From contig JAAZDU010000089.1 of NCBI GenBank assembly GCA_012512665.1, forward strand, positions 1 through 6,238: DNA of 6,238 nt, in the 5' to 3' direction. The notes under the pieces were generated by a model. The model had not been told where the DNA came from. It did no database searches and worked only from the letters and a program-made list of their open reading frames with translations. Shown piece by piece: positions 1 to 5,061 of the stretch; position 1 is the first letter of the stretch, and each line of letters begins with the position of its first letter. Source of the DNA: Bacillota bacterium (GTDB lineage Bacteria > Bacillota > Dethiobacteria > DTU022 > JAAZDU01). The position numbers were made by a program, and so were the translations under genes.

Positions 1-45
1 GCGGCGCACACTGCGCCTTTTTTTTATTACATCGTAAATGTTCAT
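1..45 (-). CDS. Nitroreductase-like protein, N-terminal 15 codons only (runs off left edge)
   Basis: The minus strand from 45 reads ATG followed by 14 open codons to the window edge, giving MNIYDVIKKRRSVRR. This resembles the conserved N-terminus of FMN-dependent nitroreductases (typically IYxxIxxRRSxRxF/Y), where the RRSxR stretch helps bind the flavin phosphate. A good Shine-Dalgarno, AAGGGAG at 52-58, sits 6 bases before the ATG. The recD2 stop codon is only 13 bases upstream, so the gene is probably co-transcribed with recD2. The family reduces nitro or quinone compounds, or other flavin-linked substrates, using NAD(P)H; the substrate cannot be guessed from 15 residues. The match is short, so the family call is an inference from a distinctive motif plus correct placement and ribosome binding site. 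Confidence 0.7.
   Translation of the reverse strand, partial: MNIYDVIKKRRSVRR
3..25 (+). terminator. Terminator-like hairpin on the plus strand, inside the nitroreductase-like coding start
   Basis: The plus strand shows a perfect 6-base stem, GGCGCA, with loop CAC and TGCGCC, followed by eight T residues (18-25). This has the form of an intrinsic terminator for rightward transcription. The same bases encode codons 7-15 of the minus-strand nitroreductase-like gene (IKKRRSVRR), so the signal may be a by-product of the AAA and CGC codons. It would matter only if antisense or convergent transcription enters from the left, which cannot be seen here. Confidence 0.3.
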
Positions 46-51
46 ATTATA

Positions 52-58
52 CTCCCTT
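52..58 (-). promoter_or_regulatory. Ribosome binding site of the left-edge nitroreductase-like gene
   Basis: On the minus strand AAGGGAG lies 6 bases upstream of the ATG at 45, in the 13-base gap after the recD2 stop. It supports a real gene start here. The spacer TATAAT looks like a -10 box, but no -35 match lies 17 bases upstream. Confidence 0.65.
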
Positions 59-2290
59 TCAGCTGATAATATCCTGCAGTCGCTTGCTTAAATAAGAAAA
101 GCGCTCACTAACCTTATCGTTACCAACTGCAATGCCAATCGCTTTCTTGGTACCAACTAGCACGGCCAGGCGCTTGCCCCGGGTAATAGCGGTGTAAAGA
201 AGATTGCGCTGCAGCATAAGGTAATGCTGGGTAAGCACCGGCATTACTACCACAGGGTACTCACTGCCTTGGCTCTTGTGCACAGAAACAGCATAGGAGA
301 GAACCAGCTCATCAAGCTCTGACACCTCATAGGCTACATCCCTGGGGCCATAAATATCAGGGTAGCGCACCATGATCATCCCCTCTTCCTGGTCAATATC
401 CACCAGGCGCCCTATATCCCCGTTAAAGACCTCCTTCTCGTAGTTGTTGCGAATCTGCATCAAGCGGTCGCCCAGGCGGAAAATGGAACCGCCGTAGGCA
501 ATCTCACCCTTATGCCGTGCCGGCGGGTTAAGCGCCTCCTGCAGCACTTTATTAAGTTTCTCCACCCCTACCTCGGTGCGGCGCATAGGAGTTAAAACCT
601 GGATATCCTCCAGCGGATCGTAACCCCCGTAAGAGGGAAGCCGCTCCCGGCAGAGGTCAACAATAATTTGCCTCACTGCCTCCGGTTTCTCCTCCTGTAT
701 AAAGAAAAAGTCTTTGCCTTTTCGGTTAAGGTAAGGAAATTTTCCTTGATTTATGCGGTGGGCATTCACGGTTATAAGGCTTTCTTGAGCCTGGCGGAAA
801 ATTGTGTGCAGGCGTACACAGGGTATCACTTCAGAGTTGATAAGATCTCTCAAGACATTGCCTGCTCCTACCGATGGAAGCTGGTCCATATCTCCTACTA
901 GTATCAACTGGCAGCCCCTTGGTACTGCTTTGAGAAGATTGTACATAAGCATCAGATCTATCATGGAGGCTTCATCGACTACCAGCGCATCTACTTCTAA
1001 AGGACGCTCCTCATGGCGGCCGAAAGAAAAACCCCTTCCCTCCTGAAAACTGTACTCCAGGAGCCTGTGTATGGTTTTGGCTTCCATACCCGTGGCCTCT
1101 GTCATCCTCTTGGCAGCTCTGCCCGTGGGTGCTGCCAGGGCTACCTTCTTCCCCTGGCTCTGGAAAAAATGTAAAAGAGCACAGATGGTAGTGGTTTTCC
1201 CCGTTCCGGGGCCCCCGGTAATGATCAGCACGCCCGTCTGGCTGCACATCTCAAGGGCTTTCTTTTGTTCTGCGGCCAGCTTAATATCCCCTGGAATGGT
1301 ATCCATTTTGACCGTGATATCCTGTTGGGGTGAATTAAAGCTTTTAAGCAGATCCCGCAGATATAAGGAAACCCCTTTTTCAGCGTGGTAATAGGGGGCC
1401 AAGTAAATGGCATGCACGCCCTCGGCAAGTTTCTCCGCAGACAGCCTGCCCTGCTGCAGCAGCTCTTCCAGTTTTTCCCTTACCAGTTCTTCAGGAACCG
1501 TCCCCTCATCAGTCTCCAGCAATTCCAGGACCTTTTTGATCAACATATCTTCCGGCATATAAACGTGTCCTTCCTCGGCGCTTCTTTCCAACAGGTAATA
1601 AAAGCAGGCCCTTACCCGCGAGGGGGCATGGGGCGAAAGACCCATCTGCCTGGCTATTTTATCCGCGGTAATAAAACCAATACCGTGCACTTCCTCAGCA
1701 GGGCGGTAAGGGTTTTCCTGTAGAACCTTAACAGTTTGAGAGCCGTAATGGCGAAAGAGGCGCAGGGCCAGTCCAGGGTTAATATGATATTTCTGTAGGG
1801 CAAATATGATCTCTTTTATCTCCTGGCGCTGGCGAAAACTTTCTGCAATAGCCTGAGCTTTTTTTTCACCTATTCCCTCAACACGCGTAAGAAGGTGGGG
1901 CTCATTTTCCATTACTTCCAGCGTCTTCTCTTTAAAGCAGTCCACAAGTTTTCCCGCTAAAACCGGGCCTATGCCTTTAATAAAACCTGAGGCCAGAAAA
2001 CGTCGTATCCCTTCCACGCTAGCAGGTATAGAACTTTCCCAGGACTCTACCTGAAATTGTCTGCCGTATTTGCGGTGAACCTTCCAGCCACCTTTAAGCC
2101 TTAAGGATTCGCCCAGCTGCACCAGGGGTAAATAGCCCACAAAAGTAACCAGCTCCCTGTATGAGGGACAGTTTAATTTACCCACCATAAAGTAATTACC
2201 TTCGTGGTAATAGGTTATCTCCTCCAAAGTACCTTCCAGGAACTCCGGAACAGCCGCGGTGGTTGCATTTTTTTCCCTCTGGTCAGCCAA
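59..2290 (-). CDS. recD2: RecD2-type ATP-dependent DNA helicase (SF1B, 5'-3')
   Basis: This is a cytoplasmic superfamily 1B helicase that unwinds DNA 5'-3' in repair, independently of RecBC. Residues are numbered from the TTG at 2290 (743 aa). Helix-hairpin-helix segments at about 100-119, 134-152 and 199-213 are typical of RecD2 and absent from E. coli RecD. The helicase core follows: Walker A GGPGTGKTTT 359-368, motif Ia APTGRAAKRM about 387-396, Walker B VVDEAS with D439/E440, motif III LVGDMDQLPSVG 464-475, FRQ 498-500, TPMRR 567-571, SVHKSQG 669-675 and YTAITRGK 699-706. All catalytic motifs are intact. The frame is open to an ATG at 2401, but the first 15 codons of that version are the metK terminator, and family-like sequence begins only near residue 15 of the TTG version (PEFLEGTLEEI). 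TTG 2290 has GGAGGA 6 bases upstream; TTG 2341 with AAGGAG at 9 bases is the alternative. The function is secure; the start is moderately supported. Confidence 0.95.
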   Translation of the reverse strand: MADQREKNATTAAVPEFLEGTLEEITYYHEGNYFMVGKLNCPSYRELVTFVGYLPLVQLGESLRLKGGWKVHRKYGRQFQVESWESSIPASVEGIRRFLASGFIKGIGPVLAGKLVDCFKEKTLEVMENEPHLLTRVEGIGEKKAQAIAESFRQRQEIKEIIFALQKYHINPGLALRLFRHYGSQTVKVLQENPYRPAEEVHGIGFITADKIARQMGLSPHAPSRVRACFYYLLERSAEEGHVYMPEDMLIKKVLELLETDEGTVPEELVREKLEELLQQGRLSAEKLAEGVHAIYLAPYYHAEKGVSLYLRDLLKSFNSPQQDITVKMDTIPGDIKLAAEQKKALEMCSQTGVLIITGGPGTGKTTTICALLHFFQSQGKKVALAAPTGRAAKRMTEATGMEAKTIHRLLEYSFQEGRGFSFGRHEERPLEVDALVVDEASMIDLMLMYNLLKAVPRGCQLILVGDMDQLPSVGAGNVLRDLINSEVIPCVRLHTIFRQAQESLITVNAHRINQGKFPYLNRKGKDFFFIQEEKPEAVRQIIVDLCRERLPSYGGYDPLEDIQVLTPMRRTEVGVEKLNKVLQEALNPPARHKGEIAYGGSIFRLGDRLMQIRNNYEKEVFNGDIGRLVDIDQEEGMIMVRYPDIYGPRDVAYEVSELDELVLSYAVSVHKSQGSEYPVVVMPVLTQHYLMLQRNLLYTAITRGKRLAVLVGTKKAIGIAVGNDKVSERFSYLSKRLQDIIS

Positions 2291-2296
2291 CGGCTC

Positions 2297-2302
2297 TCCT
2301 CC
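2297..2302 (-). promoter_or_regulatory. Ribosome binding site supporting a TTG start for recD2 at 2290
   Basis: GGAGGA on the minus strand lies 6 bases upstream of an in-frame TTG at 2290-2288. By contrast the ATG at 2401 has only AGGA (2412-2415) at 10 bases, inside an imperfect palindrome. A second candidate is AAGGAG at 2351-2356 with TTG at 2341-2339. A possible -10 box, TATAAA at 2324-2329, would place a transcript start just before this site, but its -35 is poor. Confidence 0.45.
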
Positions 2303-2358
2303 ATTTCTTCCATTCTGCTGGGTTTTATAATTCCCTACCAAAGCCTTAAACTCCTTCC

Positions 2359-2392
2359 AAAAAAAAACAAAAGCCCCCTCAAAGAGGGCTTT
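2359..2392 (-). terminator. Rho-independent terminator after metK, overlapping the longest recD2 frame
   Basis: On the minus strand AAAGCCC (2386-2392) pairs with GGGCTTT (2369-2375). An alternative pairing also uses CTC and GAG to close a TTT loop, leaving a two-G bulge. The stem runs straight into a T-rich tract with nine consecutive T (2359-2367) after TTTTG. It starts 39 bases after the metK stop, the normal place for a terminator. In the plus direction the hairpin is followed by only three T, so it acts for leftward transcription. It lies in codons 4-15 of the ATG-2401 version of recD2. It therefore either marks that start as wrong or acts as an attenuator for recD2. Confidence 0.8.
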
Positions 2393-2430
2393 CCGCTTCA
2401 TAAGGATGCATTCCTGGTCATGGCTACAAA

Positions 2431-3624
2431 TTAAAGACCTGCTTCTTTGCGCAGGATATCTGCTTTGTCAGTCCTCTCCCAGGATAGATCAAGGTCTGTT
2501 CGCCCAAAATGACCGTAGGAGGCTACCTGAAGATAAATGGGCCTTCTTAAATCAAGCTTATCTATAATAGCAGCCGGGCGCAGATCAAAGTAGGTGCGCA
2601 CCAATTCTTCAATTTTTCTCTCCTCTATGCGGGCCGTGCCAAATGTTTCCACCATAACAGATACAGGGCGGGCCACACCAATAGCATAGGCAAGCTGCAG
2701 CTCGCACTGGGAAGCCAGGCCGGCCGCTACAATGTTTTTGGCTACATAGCGGGCCATATAACTGGCAGAGCGGTCCACTTTAGTAGGGTCCTTCCCTGAA
2801 AAACAACCCCCACCATGACGGGAATAGCCGCCGTAGCTGTCTACGATAATCTTTCTGCCGGTGAGGCCGGTATCACCCAGGGGTCCTCCCACTACAAAGC
2901 GGCCTGTTGGGTTTATAAAGTAACGAGTCTTGCTGTCTATTAACGACTCGGGGATAACCTCTTTGACCACTACCTCCACTAATTCCTCGCGTAGCTGGTT
3001 AAGGGAGACTTCACTGCTGTGCTGGGCTGAGATGACCACTGTATCAACGCGCAGGGGCTTCCCGTCCAGGTACTCCACCGTCACCTGGGTCTTACCATCC
3101 GGACGCAGGTAGTCCAAAATTTTTTCTTTACGCACCTGGGCCAGGCGCCTGGCGAGCTTATGGGCTAGGGAAATGGGCAGGGGCATATACTCTTCTGTTT
3201 CATCGCAAGCAAAGCCAAAGATAATGCCCTGGTCGCCGGCACCGGTTACGTTGTAAATATCCTCAGCATTTTCACCCATTTTTACTTCATAGGACTGGTT
3301 TACACCCAGGGCAATATCGGCAGACTGTTCGTCTATAGATGTAACAACAGCACAGGTACTGCCGTCAAAACCGTATTTAGCCCTGGTGTAACCGATATCC
3401 ATGACGGTTTTTCTCACAACCTGTGGTATGTCAACATAGCATTCCGTCGTAATTTCTCCCGCCACCAGGACTAAACCCGTTGTTACCAGGGTTTCCACGG
3501 CTACTCTACCCCAGGGATCCTTGCTTAAAATGTTATCTAAAATAGCATCTGAAATTTGATCCGCTACTTTGTCAGGATGTCCTTCAGTTACTGATTCTGA
3601 CGTAAATAGCACCCTGTTTGCCAT
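2431..3624 (-). CDS. metK: S-adenosylmethionine synthetase (methionine adenosyltransferase)
   Basis: MetK makes S-adenosylmethionine from methionine and ATP, releasing phosphate and pyrophosphate, in the cytoplasm; the product is the cell's main methyl donor. The 397-residue protein has the family's usual length and intact motifs: GHPDK at 15-19 with H16 and D18, the signature [16 protein letters not shown] at 128-143, [16 protein letters not shown] ending at 279 with K278 and K282, and [15 protein letters not shown] after it. The family's second signature is usually GGGAFSGKD; here residue 274 is Cys rather than Ala. The ATG has AAAGGTAGG upstream (3634-3642), 9 bases away. A consensus promoter lies just upstream at 3666-3694 and a terminator just downstream at 2359-2392, so the gene can be transcribed alone. 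The short leader leaves no room for a SAM riboswitch. Confidence 0.98.
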   Translation of the reverse strand: MANRVLFTSESVTEGHPDKVADQISDAILDNILSKDPWGRVAVETLVTTGLVLVAGEITTECYVDIPQVVRKTVMDIGYTRAKYGFDGSTCAVVTSIDEQSADIALGVNQSYEVKMGENAEDIYNVTGAGDQGIIFGFACDETEEYMPLPISLAHKLARRLAQVRKEKILDYLRPDGKTQVTVEYLDGKPLRVDTVVISAQHSSEVSLNQLREELVEVVVKEVIPESLIDSKTRYFINPTGRFVVGGPLGDTGLTGRKIIVDSYGGYSRHGGGCFSGKDPTKVDRSASYMARYVAKNIVAAGLASQCELQLAYAIGVARPVSVMVETFGTARIEERKIEELVRTYFDLRPAAIIDKLDLRRPIYLQVASYGHFGRTDLDLSWERTDKADILRKEAGL

Positions 3625-3633
3625 TTGCTATAT

Positions 3634-3642
3634 CCTACCTTT
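3634..3642 (-). promoter_or_regulatory. Ribosome binding site of metK, overlapping the stop of a micro-ORF
   Basis: AAAGGTAGG on the minus strand lies 9 bases upstream of the metK ATG. The TAG inside it (3635-3637) is the in-frame stop of the 11-codon micro-ORF starting at 3670. Ribosomes ending there would be placed directly on the metK initiation region. Confidence 0.6.
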
Positions 3643-3670
3643 CTGAAAGAATAAAACTAGTAAGTATCAT
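3635..3670 (-). CDS. Possible 11-residue leader micro-ORF upstream of metK
   Basis: The minus strand has GGGAGG (3679-3684), 8 bases, then ATG and 10 further codons encoding MILTSFILSER, then TAG. The stop lies 10 bases before the metK ATG and overlaps the metK ribosome binding site. The initiation signal is better than those of several real genes in this window. However, the ATG overlaps the -10 box of the metK promoter, so only transcripts reading through from fabZ could carry it. The peptide is not rich in methionine, so a classical methionine-sensing attenuator is unlikely. Chance is a real possibility, since the purine-rich promoter spacer alone creates the ribosome-site match. Confidence 0.25.
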   Translation of the reverse strand: MILTSFILSER

Positions 3671-3694
3671 ACTACTTTCCTCCCTTGCTGTCAA
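3666..3694 (-). promoter_or_regulatory. Sigma-A promoter for metK
   Basis: On the minus strand TTGACA (3689-3694) is a perfect -35 box, followed by a 17-base spacer and TATGAT (3666-3671), one mismatch from the consensus -10. Transcription would start near 3658-3661, leaving a leader of roughly 35 bases before metK. The -35 begins 3 bases after the fabZ stop codon. An 11-base inverted repeat, AGTAT-G-ATACT (3663-3673), covers the -10 and could be an operator or chance. Confidence 0.75.
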
Positions 3695-3697
3695 ATT

Positions 3698-4144
3698 CTA
3701 CCTGGCAAGGCTTGCTCCCCTGGGCACGAGGGCAAACATAATATTACCGGAAGCAGCAACCTTACCCTCGACAGTCGCCTCAGCCTGACCTTTACCAAAA
3801 CCGGCCTTCATACCCGTAAGCGTAACCTGCAGGCGAAGCACATCCCCTGGAAGCACCATTTTCTTAAAGCGGAACCTGTCCACACCGGTAAAAAGGGCAA
3901 GTTTATTTTTATTTTCTTCTAAACATAAAAGCGCTACTGCCCCAACCTGGGCCAGGGCCTCCACAATCAGGACACCGGGCATAATGGGCTCGCCTGGAAA
4001 GTGCCCCTGGAAAAAAGGTTCGTTGTTGGTAACGTTTTTTATGCCTACAGCCCTTTCTCCCGGGACTAGCTCCACCATTTTGTCTACCAGTAAAAAAGGA
4101 TAGCGATGGGGTAATATATCCTGTATTTTAATTTTACCTACCAC
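3698..4144 (-). CDS. fabZ: 3-hydroxyacyl-[acyl-carrier-protein] dehydratase FabZ
   Basis: FabZ removes water from 3-hydroxyacyl-ACP to give trans-2-enoyl-ACP in the type II fatty acid elongation cycle, as a soluble hot-dog-fold enzyme. The 148-residue length is typical. The N-terminal [11 protein letters not shown] (11-21) is a family hallmark. The active-site block [16 protein letters not shown] (44-59) carries catalytic His48, and VEALAQ (61-66) carries Glu62. The later [15 protein letters not shown] (87-101) is also characteristic. Translation starts with GTG at 4144, supported by GGAGGT 6 bases upstream. The gene follows the metallo-hydrolase stop by 23 bases, so it is probably co-transcribed with it and the MATE gene. 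No other fatty-acid gene is visible here, so it is a stand-alone fabZ rather than part of a fab cluster. Confidence 0.97.
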   Translation of the reverse strand: MVGKIKIQDILPHRYPFLLVDKMVELVPGERAVGIKNVTNNEPFFQGHFPGEPIMPGVLIVEALAQVGAVALLCLEENKNKLALFTGVDRFRFKKMVLPGDVLRLQVTLTGMKAGFGKGQAEATVEGKVAASGNIMFALVPRGASLAR

Positions 4145-4150
4145 GAAATT

Positions 4151-4156
4151 ACCTCC
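4151..4156 (-). promoter_or_regulatory. Strong ribosome binding site fixing the GTG start of fabZ
   Basis: GGAGGT on the minus strand lies 6 bases upstream of the GTG at 4144-4142. It decides for the GTG start, which also places [11 protein letters not shown] at the usual distance from the N-terminus. Confidence 0.8.
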
Positions 4157-4167
4157 CTCTTAAGTTT

Positions 4168-5031
4168 TTATACCTCTAAAATCATGCCATCATAAGCAAA
4201 CTCTATACCCCATAGATCATACTGCCGTGCTAACTTATTATAATCATCATAAGACTTGCCAAAACTTTCTTCAATATGACAAAAAACCGTATGTAAAGGC
4301 TGAAGCTTTTCCAGAAGCAATTTAACCTCCTGCAGGTTACGCAATTTACGCCGGATAAAATGCTCTAGCTGAAAGAAATTTCCGTCTTTTTGGCTGCCTT
4401 CAAAAAAACAGCATTCTAAAATTAGAAGATCCGCTCCTATAAGCTTTGCCCAAAATTCATTAGCCGGGGCAAAGGGCTTCGTATCACAGGGAGCGTAGAT
4501 AACTTTTTTTTTGCCCTGCTCCAGCAAATAGAGGTAAATACCCGGCTGGATTCTCACAGGGGTGACTAGAATATCGCTAAATTTAATGGAGCTTGTCAGG
4601 CGATGAGTGCGGATATAGGACCTTTCCTTTTCATAATAACTAAAAAAACTGCCGTAATGGGAAGAAAAAGAAAAAAGGCGCTCATACACCTCACCCGGAA
4701 GATAGACATCAATTATTCGCCTTCTGGGCTCTGCTTTCCCAAAAAGAAACCAGTCCAGGCATATCTGTTCACAAACCCTTAAGCCCATAACATGATCGGG
4801 ATCAGCATGCGTATAAAAAACAGAGCTTACTTTTTTAATATCCTCCCTGTTAAGCGCGGTCCCAACATCTTCAGGGGTATCGAAAACAGCTTCCAGATCG
4901 TAGCAGTACAAAGAAGGTCCAAGGCGCTGATAGCGGCCTTTCTTCTGCCGCGCCTCCCGGCATACTTTACACTGGCAGGTGGGACGGGGGGTAGTTTGCA
5001 CGCCTCCGCTTCCCAACACAACAAACTTCAT
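4168..5031 (-). CDS. Metallo-beta-lactamase-fold hydrolase, PhnP/PqqB-like, with variant metal motif
   Basis: A cytoplasmic metal-dependent hydrolase related to PhnP (cyclic phosphodiesterase) and PqqB; the substrate is unknown. Numbering is from the ATG at 5031 (287 aa). The start MKFVVLGSGG matches the family N-terminus. PTCQCKVCREA (C19, C21, C24) is the Cys cluster that PhnP-like members use for a structural zinc. The metal motif THADPDHVMGLR (74-85) has H75, D77, D79 and H80; the family norm is HxHxDH, so Asp77 replaces a His. Later ligand candidates are D183 (APCDTKPF) and H252 (FCHIEESFG), and LILECCFFE near 204-212 is also family-like. The frame opens at an ATG at 5052, but that start lacks a ribosome site; the ATG at 5031 has GGGGTGG 5 bases upstream and fits the family. 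It lies 30 bases after the MATE stop and 23 before fabZ. The fold is secure; the activity is not. Confidence 0.85.
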   Translation of the reverse strand: MKFVVLGSGGVQTTPRPTCQCKVCREARQKKGRYQRLGPSLYCYDLEAVFDTPEDVGTALNREDIKKVSSVFYTHADPDHVMGLRVCEQICLDWFLFGKAEPRRRIIDVYLPGEVYERLFSFSSHYGSFFSYYEKERSYIRTHRLTSSIKFSDILVTPVRIQPGIYLYLLEQGKKKVIYAPCDTKPFAPANEFWAKLIGADLLILECCFFEGSQKDGNFFQLEHFIRRKLRNLQEVKLLLEKLQPLHTVFCHIEESFGKSYDDYNKLARQYDLWGIEFAYDGMILEV

Positions 5032-5061
5032 CTCTTCCACCCCGGTTTTCATTCACTTAAC

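Noticed and set aside
46..51. Perfect TATAAT just before the left-edge gene
   Set aside because: The hexamer 17 bases upstream is GGATAT, far from TTGACA, and transcription would begin inside the coding region; it is the spacer between ribosome site and ATG.
668..1723. Several plus-strand open frames of 77-112 codons across recD2
   Set aside because: They lie opposite a helicase frame with every motif intact, lack clear ribosome sites and have no recognisable domains; they are shadow frames.
2401..2421. Seven-codon frame (MTRNASL) between metK and recD2 whose stop overlaps the ATG at 2401
   Set aside because: It has no ribosome site upstream, and the ATG it would couple to is itself doubtful because the terminator lies inside that version of recD2.
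4827..5024. 65-codon minus-strand frame inside the metallo-hydrolase
   Set aside because: It overlaps the conserved N-terminal half of the hydrolase in another frame and shows no family features.
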